Source: Acuticoccus kalidii
GTDB taxonomy: Bacteria; Pseudomonadota; Alphaproteobacteria; Rhizobiales; Amorphaceae
Length of the DNA stretch: 64,000 bases
Direction: 5' to 3'
Assembly: GCF_021556395.1 (NCBI RefSeq)
Contig: NZ_JAKGCS010000010.1
Span: forward strand, 222,873-286,872
Shown here: piece by piece, positions 55,650-63,928 of the stretch
Position numbering within the stretch: the first letter of the stretch is position 1
Layout: each line of letters starts with the position of its first letter
Position numbers and translations under genes: made by a program
Notes under the pieces: generated by a model
Seen by the model: only the letters and a program-made list of their open reading frames with translations
Databases searched by the model: none
What the model was told of the DNA's origin: nothing

Positions 55650-56411
55650 TCATGCGAGGGTCAACCCGCCATCGACATGGAGCATCTGGCCGGTGATGAA
55701 GCCGGCATCGCGCGACAGAAGGAAGTCGGCGGCGGCGGCGACATCGTCCGGCAGCGCGAGCCGTCCCATCGGCGCGCGCGCCGCCGCCTTTTCCCAGGCG
55801 GCTGCGTTCAGGATGGTGTGGCCGGTCGCATCCTTGCGGGTATAGCCGGGAACGACGCAATTGACCGTCGTCCCGCTCGGCGCGAGCTGGACCGCGAGGC
55901 TTTTCGCAAGGGCTTCGAGGGCGCCCTTCGCGGTGGCGCTGACGGGAAAGAGGGCATCGGGCGCGAACACGTGCGCGACGAACGAGCTGACGGCGATGAT
56001 GCGCCCCCATTCGGACCGTTCGAGGTGGGGAAGGGCCGCTTCCGCGAGGCGGTAGAGGGCTTCCGGCATCGACCGGAACGAGGCGGCGAGCGCATCGGGA
56101 TCGGCCTCGCCGACGAGGCGGCGGTCGGCATGGCCGGCATTGGAGACGATCTGATCGACCCGGCCGAAGCGGTTCGCCGCGTCCACGACGAGCGCTGCAG
56201 CGGCGCCCGCCTCCGTGAGGTCGGACAGCACCGTTGCGCAGACGGCCCCCTTCGCCTCGATCTCGGCCGCGATCGCGGCGAGCCCGTCCCGGTTCTGGCG
56301 CGTGTGGAGGAGGAGGCGCGTGCCGGGCGCGGCGAGGCGTCGTGCGGTGGCGGCGCCGATGCCGCTTGCCGCGCCGGTGATGATCACGACGCGTTCGATC
56401 GTTTCAGTCAT
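55650..56411 (-). CDS. SDR family protein lacking the usual active-site tyrosine
   Basis: This Rossmann-fold protein of 253 residues has the NAD(P) site ITGAASGIGAATAR, the NAG motif (VSNAGHA) and the serine strand IIAVSSFVAH. At the YxxxK site the sequence is FPVSATAKGALEA, so the position of the catalytic tyrosine holds Ser. The C-terminus (PMGRLALPDDVAAAADFLLS..GFITGQMLHVDGG) is ordinary. It may be a non-standard reductase or a binding protein. I chose the ATG at 56411; upstream codons run into the gap. It is divergent from the IclR gene and 46 bases from the yeiH-like gene. Confidence 0.85.
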   Translation of the reverse strand: MTETIERVVIITGAASGIGAATARRLAAPGTRLLLHTRQNRDGLAAIAAEIEAKGAVCATVLSDLTEAGAAAALVVDAANRFGRVDQIVSNAGHADRRLVGEADPDALAASFRSMPEALYRLAEAALPHLERSEWGRIIAVSSFVAHVFAPDALFPVSATAKGALEALAKSLAVQLAPSGTTVNCVVPGYTRKDATGHTILNAAAWEKAAARAPMGRLALPDDVAAAADFLLSRDAGFITGQMLHVDGGLTLA

Positions 56412-56861
56412 TCTGCTGTCCGCTCGCGACGACGGGGCCGCCGGCCCGCCATCGTCGGCGCGCCGGGATCGCCTGATCATGACCCGATTCGCAAGGCGGG
56501 ACGATCGCGATCGACGAGGCTCTTCGTGCGCTGCCGGTATATTGAAGCCCGACAGGTCGTCTTTTCAGTCGACTCCGAGAGGCTTTATGATGGCGATCCC
56601 CTGTCGCGGCGCGGCGCCGGCCCGTGGGGGTGATCGCCCTCGATCGGTTCGAGATCTTGCCACATTTTTCGGCGATGCGTGCCCCACCAGGACGGACCGA
56701 GGCGCGATCGGCAAGAGCGGATCCCGGTTTCGGCGGAGGTCGGGCTTGGATTGGTGCGCAAAAGTGTATATTCGCACTGCGCACAATTGTACGCAAAATG
56801 TGGAATACTGCGATCGTGCCCGTCATCGGACGGGCGCGGCGCGTAGCTGAGTGGAGACGGG
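56412..56861. other. Divergent promoter region between SDR and IclR genes
   Basis: This gap of 450 bases carries both promoters. Its right half turns AT-rich around 56755-56810, where the candidate IclR operators lie. The left half has no recognisable element. Confidence 0.5.
56755..56796. promoter_or_regulatory. Candidate IclR operator cluster
   Basis: GTGCGCA at 56755-56761 is followed by an 18-base near-palindrome TGCGCACAATTGTACGCA (one mismatch) at 56779-56796. The 9-mer TGCGCACAA recurs exactly in the palindrome at 59530-59546 before the second SDR gene. It is about 65 bases before the IclR start, a usual place for autoregulation. Confidence 0.55.
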
Positions 56862-57662
56862 ATGGCGGGCACGGTGGCTGTTGAGTCTGAGAACGAGGAC
56901 GCCGGTTCGACGCGCGATTTCGTCGCCTCCTTTTCGCGTGGGCTCGACGTGATCCGGGCCTTCAGCCGGGCGCGCCCGTCGATGACGCTGAGCGAGATCG
57001 CGGCCGAAACCGAGATGACCCGCGCCGCCGCGCGCCGCTTCCTCCTCACGCTCGTGCGAGAAGGCTACGCCGAGACCGACGGCAAGCATTTCCGCCTCAC
57101 CGCCAAAATCTTGGAACTCGGCTTTTCCGTGCTCGCCTCCATGAACATCCTGGAGGTGCTGCAGCCGGCGATGGAAGATCTCGCCAAGGAAATGAACGAG
57201 TCCTGCTTCGCCGCCGTCCTCGACGGAATGTCGGTGATCTATATCGCCCGCGCCGCCTCGCTCCGCTTCTTCGATGTCGATCTCCATATCGGCAGCCGCG
57301 TTCCGGCGCATTGCGTATCGAGCGGGCGCGTCCTTCTCGCGGCGTTGACGCCGGAGGAACTCGACAAGCACCTCGCCGGCGCGAAGCTCGAGGCGTTGAC
57401 CGAGATGACGCTGACGAGCAAGCCGAAGCTGAAAAAGGCGATCGCCGACGTTCGCCGGCAAGGCTGGTCGCTCGTCGACCAGGAGCTCGAACTCGGCCTG
57501 CGCTCCATCTCCGCGCCGATCAAATCGCCGAGCGGAAGCACGGTGTGTGCGCTCAACATGTGCTGCCCGACGCCGCGGATCTCGCTCGACGAGGTGCATT
57601 CCCGCTTCATCCCCCGCTTGGTGCAGACGGCGGAGCGCATCTCCTTCGCGCTGCTGCGCTGA
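56862..57662 (+). CDS. IclR-family transcriptional regulator (PcaR/PobR-like)
   Basis: This regulator of 266 residues has an N-terminal winged helix-turn-helix (FSRGLDVIRAFSRARPSMTLSEIAAETEMTRAAARRFLLTLVREGY) and a C-terminal GAF-like effector domain (MNESCFAAVLDGMSVIYIARA, GSRVPAHCVSSGRVLLAAL, LVDQELELGLRSISAPI). The subgroup resembles PcaR/PobR regulators of aromatic acid use. It sits in the middle of the catabolic island and likely controls it. Confidence 0.93.
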   Translation: MAGTVAVESENEDAGSTRDFVASFSRGLDVIRAFSRARPSMTLSEIAAETEMTRAAARRFLLTLVREGYAETDGKHFRLTAKILELGFSVLASMNILEVLQPAMEDLAKEMNESCFAAVLDGMSVIYIARAASLRFFDVDLHIGSRVPAHCVSSGRVLLAALTPEELDKHLAGAKLEALTEMTLTSKPKLKKAIADVRRQGWSLVDQELELGLRSISAPIKSPSGSTVCALNMCCPTPRISLDEVHSRFIPRLVQTAERISFALLR

Positions 57663-57699
57663 CGAACGCGCCTCGCCCGGCGGACGCCGGGGTCCGGGG

Positions 57700-59427
57700 T
57701 CAACGATCCTGCGGTTCGCGCGGGCGCGCGCCGATCGCGAGAAGGTCCGCGATGGCGACGGGCTTGACCGGGGCGCGCGGCGCGAAGAGCGAAAACTCGT
57801 GCGGCACCCCGCCGCCCGATGTTGCGATGAGGCTTGCGAGGATCGGGGCGCAATAGCGGCCCTGACAGCGGCCCATGCCGAGGCGGGTCGCCCGCTTCAC
57901 TTCCCCGATGGAGGCCGCACCGTCCGACATCGCGGCGGCGATGTCGGATCGCCTCACGCCCTCGCAGCGGCAGATCGGGGTGTCGGGCTCGGCAAGCTCG
58001 GTCTCGAGGCGCGGGGCGGCGAACGCGCGCCACAAGGCGCTCTGAAAGGCGCGGTGGCGGGGCAGGCGACGGCGCGCGGCGGCGATCTCGCGGTCGGCGG
58101 GCGCGGCGAGCGGCCGGCCGAGCGAAGCGGCGATCGCCGCACCCGCGATGCGTCCCTCGTCGACCGCGGCCGGCGCACCGCCGAGGCCACAACAATCGCC
58201 GGCGGCATAGAGCCCCGCGACGGTCGTCGCTCCGTCCGAATCCCGCTCGGTGACGAGATGGTGCCGCGCCGGGTCGAAATGGTGGCGAGCGCCGAGGGCG
58301 CGCAGAATTTCGTTCTGGGGCTGGAAGCCATAGCCGACCGCCACCACGTCGACCTCGATCGTTGCGAGCGGCGCGCCGGGCGCTCCGCCATCAAGCCGAC
58401 GAAGCGTCGCCGCGAGGCCGGACCCGGTCGCCTCGACCGCGCCGATGACCGCGCCATGATGGAGCGCGATACCCGCCCGCTTCAACGCCCACAGATATGA
58501 GACGCCCTTGAGGGCGAGGGCCGGGTCGGCCGCGAGCATCCGCATTCCGGCGAGCGTCGAGGGCGCGGCGGAAAGCTCGGCGACGGCGACCACCTCCGCC
58601 CCGCCGCGCTGAAGCTCGACCGCGACCTGCAGGTTCAGCGGCCCGTTGCCGGCAATGAGGATCCGTTTCCCGGCGAGCGTGCGGTAGCTGCGCCAAAGGG
58701 TCTGTGCGGCGCCCGTCGTCATCACGCCGGGAAGGGTCCAGCCGGGAAAGGGGAGGCCGCGCTCATAGGCGCCGGTCGCGACGAGGGCCCGCTTCGGGGC
58801 GAGGATCGTGTTCGTCCCGTTATGAAGGAGGCCGAACTCGAGCGGGGGAAAGGCGCCCCAGATCTCCGCGCCGGACAGGATGGTGACACCCGCGCGCCGC
58901 GCCCGTTCGATGAGGGCCGCGCCGCCGGCCGCCTGCGCATCGGCGTGATGGTCGCCCGCATGGGGGGCGGCTGGCTGTTTGTAGAACTGACCGCCCGGCA
59001 TCGGCCGCTCGTCGACGAGGAGGACGTCGAGCCCCGCTTCCGCCGCGACCGATGCGGCCGACAATCCCGCCGCACCGCCGCCGAGCACGAGGAGGTCGGG
59101 CCGCGCGCCCTCGATCGCGGCGATATCTGTGGCGATCGGCGCGGCGGGCCTCGCGAGTGGGTCGATCACGCCTTGCCGGGTGATGGTGTGATCGCCGGTC
59201 ACCTTCGTCATGCAGGCGCGGACATTGAGTTGGCCGTCGAGGGTGACGACGCACTCCTGACAAACGCCCATGCCGCAGAAGAGACCGCGCGGCGTGCCGG
59301 TCTCGCTGGCGCGGAGGCGGCGTTCCCCGGCGCTGGTGAGCGCGGCGGCCACGGTTTCGCCGCGCCGTGCCGGGATCGGCCGGCCGTCGAATGTCAGCCA
59401 CGCATCGGCATCGTCGGATCGCGTCAT
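57700..59427 (-). CDS. Ferredoxin-FAD-BFD fusion dehydrogenase (HcnA-HcnB-like)
   Basis: This protein of 575 residues fuses an N-terminal [2Fe-2S] domain (Cys51, Cys56, Cys59, Cys72 in GLFCGMGVCQECV..RAC) to an FAD-dependent oxidoreductase (DLLVLGGGAAGLSAA near 110; VDERPMPGGQFYKQ; RILIAGNGPLNLQVAVELQ). A C-terminal BFD-type [2Fe-2S] domain follows (CRCEGV..MGRCQGRYC). In hydrogen cyanide synthase, opine oxidase and D-hydroxyproline dehydrogenase these are two subunits (gamma and alpha). The DAO-type beta partner is the likely product of the gene at 62786. The enzyme would oxidise an amino acid and pass electrons to the respiratory chain. Confidence 0.9.
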   Translation of the reverse strand: MTRSDDADAWLTFDGRPIPARRGETVAAALTSAGERRLRASETGTPRGLFCGMGVCQECVVTLDGQLNVRACMTKVTGDHTITRQGVIDPLARPAAPIATDIAAIEGARPDLLVLGGGAAGLSAASVAAEAGLDVLLVDERPMPGGQFYKQPAAPHAGDHHADAQAAGGAALIERARRAGVTILSGAEIWGAFPPLEFGLLHNGTNTILAPKRALVATGAYERGLPFPGWTLPGVMTTGAAQTLWRSYRTLAGKRILIAGNGPLNLQVAVELQRGGAEVVAVAELSAAPSTLAGMRMLAADPALALKGVSYLWALKRAGIALHHGAVIGAVEATGSGLAATLRRLDGGAPGAPLATIEVDVVAVGYGFQPQNEILRALGARHHFDPARHHLVTERDSDGATTVAGLYAAGDCCGLGGAPAAVDEGRIAGAAIAASLGRPLAAPADREIAAARRRLPRHRAFQSALWRAFAAPRLETELAEPDTPICRCEGVRRSDIAAAMSDGAASIGEVKRATRLGMGRCQGRYCAPILASLIATSGGGVPHEFSLFAPRAPVKPVAIADLLAIGARPREPQDR

Positions 59428-59529
59428 GGACCTTGCCTTCGCCCGGCCACGCGATGCGGAAAGGGCGTTTGGGTCGATTTTGTCACCGTGGACGATTTCC
59501 TCCGCGATGTCGCGCCGTTAGCGTACGGA

Positions 59530-59546
59530 TGTGCGCGTTGCGCACA
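59530..59546. promoter_or_regulatory. Perfect inverted repeat TGTGCGC-N3-GCGCACA, candidate IclR site
   Basis: This 17-base perfect palindrome lies in the 128-base gap between the divergent fusion dehydrogenase and SDR genes, ten bases before the SDR start codon. It shares TGCGCACAA with the cluster before the IclR gene. Confidence 0.6.
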
Positions 59547-59555
59547 AGCTCCAGC

Positions 59556-60326
59556 ATGGACGACCGAATGCCCGACGCCAACGCTCCTCTTCTCGCCAAC
59601 CGCCGCGCCCTCGTGACGGGAGGCGCTCGCGGTCTCGGCGCTGCCATCGCGGCGCGGTTCGCCGCGGCCGGTGCGGTTGGCGCGGTGCTCGATCGCGAGG
59701 CCGGGGCGGCGCCGCCCGGATGGCTCGCGCTCGATGCGGACGTCGCCGAGCCCGCGCGCCTTGCCGAGGTGATCGACGCTGCGGCCGAGCGGCTCGGCGG
59801 GCTCGACATCGTCGTCGCAAATGCCGGGATCGTGCCGCCATGGCGCCGGATCGAGGCGCTCGACTTCGCCGAATGGGATCGCGCCTTCGCAATCAATGTG
59901 CGCGGCGTCGCGGCGACGCTCAAGGCGGCGGTCCCGCACATGCGCGCCCGCGGCGGGTCGATCATCCTGATGGCCTCGCTGAATGGCCGCCGCGCCCATC
60001 CGCGTCAGGCGGCCTATAGCGCGACGAAGCACGCCGTCATCGGTCTGATGCGCGCAGCGGCCGCGGATCTCGGTGCCTATGGCATCCGCGTCAACACGCT
60101 GTCGCCGGGGCCGGTCGCGACGGATGCCTTGCGCGGCCGTGTCGAGGCGCGCGCCGAGGCGGGGGGCACCTCGGCGGCCGCGGCCTTCGCCGCGATGGGG
60201 GCGGAGGCCGCGCTCGGCCGGATCGCGACGGAGGAGGAGGTCGCGGGGGCGGCGCTCTTCCTCGCAAGCGATCTGTCCGCGGGGATCACCGGGACCGACA
60301 TTCCGATCGACGCCGGGCTCGCCTGA
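59556..60326 (+). CDS. SDR family oxidoreductase
   Basis: This classical short-chain dehydrogenase of 256 residues has the cofactor site VTGGARGLGAAIA, VVANAG, the serine in LMASLNG and the catalytic YSATK. GIRVNTLSPGPVATD and ITGTDIPIDAGLA follow. The residue after the second beta strand is Asp (VLDREAG), which favours NAD over NADP. Start codons at 59556 and 59568 are both possible, and neither has a strong ribosome site. It is divergent from the fusion dehydrogenase and convergent with the OYE gene. Confidence 0.9.
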   Translation: MDDRMPDANAPLLANRRALVTGGARGLGAAIAARFAAAGAVGAVLDREAGAAPPGWLALDADVAEPARLAEVIDAAAERLGGLDIVVANAGIVPPWRRIEALDFAEWDRAFAINVRGVAATLKAAVPHMRARGGSIILMASLNGRRAHPRQAAYSATKHAVIGLMRAAAADLGAYGIRVNTLSPGPVATDALRGRVEARAEAGGTSAAAAFAAMGAEAALGRIATEEEVAGAALFLASDLSAGITGTDIPIDAGLA

Positions 60327-60353
60327 CCGGCGGGGCGGCGCCGACCGGTGGCG

Positions 60354-61493
60354 TCAGCTCTTCGCCGACTGCGCGCGGCGGCGCAGATAGAAGGCGTATT
60401 GCTGGGGCAGGACGGCGAACGGGTCGGGATGGCCGAGCGCTTCGGCCGCCCGGTAGGGCCAGGCGCCGTCCGACAGGAACTCGCGCGCGATCGCGATGAG
60501 ATCGGCCTTGTCCGACTGGAGGATTTCCTCGGCGAGCTCCGGCTCGGTGATCATGCCGACGGCCATCGTCGCGATGCCCGCCCCCTCGCGCACCGCTTCG
60601 GCGAGGGGCACCTGAAAGCCGGGCTTCGGCAAGACCATCTGAAGGCTGACGGATCCTGCGATCCCGCCCGACGAGCAGTCGATCACGTCGACCCGCCGCG
60701 CCTTCAGCTCGCGGGCGAGGGCGACCGTGTCCTCCACCGTGAGGCCGCCTTCCGCATTGTCCGTCACCGACGCGCGGTAAAAGAGGGGCTTGTCCTGCGG
60801 CCAGACCGCGGCGATCGCCTCGACGACCTCGAGGGGAAAGCGCATCCGATTGGCGAGCGAGCCGCCATATTCGTCGGTCCGCGTGTTGGAGAGCGGCGAC
60901 ATGAAGGTGTGCGCGAGATAGCCGTGCGCGCCGTGGATCTCGATGACGTCGAAGCCGGCGCGGTCGGCCCGCTTCGCGGCGAGGGCGAAGGCGTCGACGA
61001 TCTCGGCGATCTCCGCCTTGGTGAGCGCCTTCGGTGTGTGCCACCCCTCGACCGCCGGAAGGGCGCTCGGGGCAAGGGTCGGCCAGGGCGGCTCGCGCCC
61101 GTCGGGATCGAGCGGGCCGGCCCCGTCCCAGGGGCGGCGCGTCGAGGCCTTGCGTCCGGCATGGCCGAGCTGGATTCCGGCCGCGCTGCCATGCGCATGA
61201 TAAAGATCGACGATGCGCGACAGTCCCTCGACATGGCCGTCATCATAGATGCCGAGACAGCCGGGCGTGATCCGCCCGGCCGCCGTCACGCCGGTCGCTT
61301 CGAGGATCGTGAGACCGACGCCGCCGAGCGCGAAGCGGCCATGGTGGGCAAGGTGCCATTCGGTGGCGTGACCGTCGACGGCCGAATATTGGCACATCGG
61401 CGCGACGACGATCCGGTTCTTCAACGTGACGCCGCGAAGCGCCATCGGCTCGAAAAGGCGGGGAAGGGCCGCCACGTGATCGGGTCCGCTCAC
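60354..61493 (-). CDS. Old yellow enzyme family NADH:flavin oxidoreductase (YqjM-like)
   Basis: This FMN barrel enzyme of 379 residues has RIVVAPMCQYSAVDGHATEWHLAHHGRFA at the FMN site, the anion-binding IHGAHGYLAHTFMSPLSNTRTDEYGGSLANRMRF, and PQQYAFYLRR at the end. The CQYSA motif places it in the thermophilic-like OYE class (YqjM/XenA). It reduces activated C=C bonds. It starts with GTG overlapping the DapA-family stop (GTGA), so the two enzymes are probably made together. Confidence 0.92.
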   Translation of the reverse strand: MSGPDHVAALPRLFEPMALRGVTLKNRIVVAPMCQYSAVDGHATEWHLAHHGRFALGGVGLTILEATGVTAAGRITPGCLGIYDDGHVEGLSRIVDLYHAHGSAAGIQLGHAGRKASTRRPWDGAGPLDPDGREPPWPTLAPSALPAVEGWHTPKALTKAEIAEIVDAFALAAKRADRAGFDVIEIHGAHGYLAHTFMSPLSNTRTDEYGGSLANRMRFPLEVVEAIAAVWPQDKPLFYRASVTDNAEGGLTVEDTVALARELKARRVDVIDCSSGGIAGSVSLQMVLPKPGFQVPLAEAVREGAGIATMAVGMITEPELAEEILQSDKADLIAIAREFLSDGAWPYRAAEALGHPDPFAVLPQQYAFYLRRRAQSAKS

Positions 61494-62437
61494 GCTGCGA
61501 CCGGCCGGCGCTCGAGTTCGTCCATCAGCGTGTCGAGTTCGCCCATGATGGCGGTGATCGTCGCGACGCGGCGCTCACCCTCCGCACCGAGCGCGGCGAA
61601 GGTGGTGAGCGGGGCCCGCACGTCCCCGACGGGGCAGCCGGCCGCGGCGGCGAGCGCCTTCGAATAACATTGGTGGCCGTAGGTCGGGTGGCCCTCGGCG
61701 ATCACATGATCGAGCTTGGTGATGAGGCGCTGGATCGCCTTCGCATCCTCGATCCGCCCCGCGACGAGAAAATCCCAAATTCGGGCGGACGCGCGGGGGA
61801 TGTAGTTGCCGTAGGGGTTCACATAGCCGACGGCGCCGAGGAGGAAGGATTCCACGATCCGCTCACCGGCGAAGACGTTCATCACGCCACCGGTCGCCTC
61901 CACGACATCGAAGACGCGGGCGACGTCCATGCTCGCCTCCTTGATGTAGCGGATGTTCTCGTGCGCGGCGGTGAGGCGGGCGACGAGGGCGGCCGACATG
62001 TCGACATTCGAGGTGACGGGGTTGTTGTAGAGCATGATGGGCAGCCGCACCGCCTCGGCGATCGCGCCATAATAGCCGGCGATCTCGTCCTCGGTGGGGG
62101 TGTAATAATAGGGTGGGACGATCATCAGCCCGTCCGCGCCGAATTCCTCCGCTTCCTTCGAATAGCGCACGGCGTTCGGCGTGTAGGCGTTCATCGTGCC
62201 GACGAGGACGTCCATCCGGCCGGCCACATGCTCGACCGTCGCCTTGACGAACTGGCGGCGCTCCTCGTCGGAGATGGTGAGGAACTCGCCGGTCGTTCCG
62301 AGGATGATGATCCCCGGCACCTTGTTCTCGAGCTGCCAGTCGAGAAAGCGGCGCTGCGCGTCGAGGTCGAGCGCGGCGCCGCCTTCGGCAAAGGGCGTGA
62401 CGCTGACGGTGTAGCTGCCGCGGAAAGTCTTCATCAT
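61490..62437 (-). CDS. Dihydrodipicolinate synthase-family lyase/deaminase
   Basis: This class I aldolase barrel of 315 residues has GTTGEF (Thr48-Thr49), the catalytic Tyr137 in MLYNNP and the Schiff-base Lys166 in YIKEAS. The family includes DapA, NanA, keto-sugar dehydratases and pyrroline-4-hydroxy-2-carboxylate deaminase of hydroxyproline breakdown. The neighbours (HcnABC-like dehydrogenase parts) favour the last over a lysine-biosynthetic DapA, but this is inference. The start ATGATG at 62437 or 62434 follows AGAGAG; the frame continues upstream without support. It is the first gene of an operon with the OYE enzyme. Confidence 0.9.
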   Translation of the reverse strand: MMKTFRGSYTVSVTPFAEGGAALDLDAQRRFLDWQLENKVPGIIILGTTGEFLTISDEERRQFVKATVEHVAGRMDVLVGTMNAYTPNAVRYSKEAEEFGADGLMIVPPYYYTPTEDEIAGYYGAIAEAVRLPIMLYNNPVTSNVDMSAALVARLTAAHENIRYIKEASMDVARVFDVVEATGGVMNVFAGERIVESFLLGAVGYVNPYGNYIPRASARIWDFLVAGRIEDAKAIQRLITKLDHVIAEGHPTYGHQCYSKALAAAAGCPVGDVRAPLTTFAALGAEGERRVATITAIMGELDTLMDELERRPVAA

Positions 62438-62785
62438 GATACTCTCTTGTGAGCGCGTGACCGGCGAACGCCGTCGATCGGGCCGGCGGACACGAGGCGG
62501 AACGGGCGCCATGAAGCGCGCGGAGCGGCCGTTTCAGCGACCGTCGACCAAGGCCCGGCCGCCGGTGGCGATGCGCCGAGCGGCGACCCCGTCGGGACAG
62601 ACGAACGCGGCGCGCGGCGGGGAGAAGCGAACATCGGGTGGTGAATCTCGCGGCAAACGCTGTAACGGTATGCGAACAGAAGTTACCACTACGCACAGAA
62701 GGCTGTAAACCAGCCGCCGGCCCGGCCGCCGGACGATCGCGATTTCGCCGGGCGGGGTGGGGTTGTCGGGTTCTGGTCGGGAGCG
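62438..62785. other. Divergent promoter region between DapA-family and DAO genes
   Basis: This gap of 348 bases holds the promoters of both genes. The only structure I see is the direct repeat at 62671-62701, in the more AT-rich right half. Confidence 0.5.
62671..62701. repeat. Direct repeat TRCGMACAGAAG before DAO gene
   Basis: TGCGAACAGAAG (62671-62682) and TACGCACAGAAG (62690-62701) are spaced by 19 bases, close to two helical turns, so a protein could bind both on one face. The flanks also repeat GCTGTAA. They lie about 90-115 bases before the DAO start. The ACGCACA core is similar to, but not the same as, the GCGCACA of the IclR sites. Confidence 0.45.
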
Positions 62786-63928
62786 ATGCGTGTGAAGGTC
62801 GATATCGCGATCATCGGGGGCGGGATCACGGGGTGCGCCACGGCCCACCGCCTCGCCGAAGGCGGGGCCGAGGTGATGGTCCTCGAACGCGGCGAGATTG
62901 CCGCGCTCGCCTCCGCCGCGAACGCCGGCTCGCTCCATGCACAGATCCCGTTCGACCCCTTCCTCAACAAAGGCGAGGACTGGGCGCGCGCCTACGCCCC
63001 GGTGACGCGGATCATGAGCGCGGCGGTCGACGCTTGGAAGGAGGTCGAGACGATGCTCGGCGTCTCGTTGGAGGTCGCGGTGAAGGGGGGGCTCCTCGTC
63101 GCGTCGAATGCGGCGGCGATGCGGGCGGCGGAGCGCAAGGCGGCGATCGAGGCCGAGGCCGGTCTCGATGTCGCGATCTGGTCGGCCTCCGATCTGCGGC
63201 GCGAGGCGCCTTATCTCGCCCCCGATCATGTCGGCGCGGTCTTCTGCGCCAATGAGGGCAAGGCGAACCCGCTCCTCGCCGGACGAGCCTTCGCGACGGC
63301 CGCGAGCCGGCGCGGCGCCGTCATCCGGCGGGACACCGAAGTGCTTGCGTTGGAGCGGCGCGCGGGGCGCTGGCATCTTCGTCTCGACGGGGATTGCGTC
63401 GAGGCGGAGATCGTCGTCAACGCCGCCGGAACCGACGCTGCGCGCGTTGCGAGCCTCGCAGGAGTGCCGTTCGCGGCGGAAGGTTACCCGATCCAATCGT
63501 GCGTCACGGAGCGGGCCGGCCCGGTCGTGCCCCATCTCGTCTATGCGACACGCGAAAAGCTGACCTTGAAGCAGACGGCGACGGGCTCGCTGATCATCGG
63601 CGGCGGCTGGCCCTCGCGCCGGATCGGCGACGCGCCGCCGACGGTCGATCCGCGCAATCTCCTGCGCAATCTCGAGGTCGCCACCGCGACGATGCCGAGC
63701 CTTGCCCATCTGCGCATCGTGCGAAGCTGGGCCGCGATCGTCAACGGGACAGAGGATTGGATGCCGATCATCGGCGAGGCGGACGGCGCGCCCGGTTTCT
63801 GGAACGCCTATTTTCCGTGGATGGGGTTCACCGCCGCCCCGATCGTCGCGCGGTGGGTGGCGGACGGGATCCTCGATGGACGGGCGATGCGGCGAACCGG
63901 GACGGGAACGGTGATCGAGGCGTCGTGA
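62786..63928 (+). CDS. DAO-type FAD oxidoreductase (HcnC/D-hydroxyproline dehydrogenase beta-like)
   Basis: This flavoprotein of 380 residues has the FAD motif DIAIIGGGITGCATAHRLAEGG, NAGSLHAQIP, a mid-region INAAG-type strand (VVNAAGTDAARVA), and LKQTATGSLIIGGGWPSRR. It ends with WNAYFPWMGFTAAPIVARWVADGI. The LKQTxTGxxxIGGGWP stretch is typical of the beta subunit of HCN synthase and D-hydroxyproline dehydrogenase. Its gamma and alpha parts are probably the fusion at 57700-59427. GGGAGCG precedes the ATG. The next genes are outside the window. Confidence 0.9.
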   Translation: MRVKVDIAIIGGGITGCATAHRLAEGGAEVMVLERGEIAALASAANAGSLHAQIPFDPFLNKGEDWARAYAPVTRIMSAAVDAWKEVETMLGVSLEVAVKGGLLVASNAAAMRAAERKAAIEAEAGLDVAIWSASDLRREAPYLAPDHVGAVFCANEGKANPLLAGRAFATAASRRGAVIRRDTEVLALERRAGRWHLRLDGDCVEAEIVVNAAGTDAARVASLAGVPFAAEGYPIQSCVTERAGPVVPHLVYATREKLTLKQTATGSLIIGGGWPSRRIGDAPPTVDPRNLLRNLEVATATMPSLAHLRIVRSWAAIVNGTEDWMPIIGEADGAPGFWNAYFPWMGFTAAPIVARWVADGILDGRAMRRTGTGTVIEAS

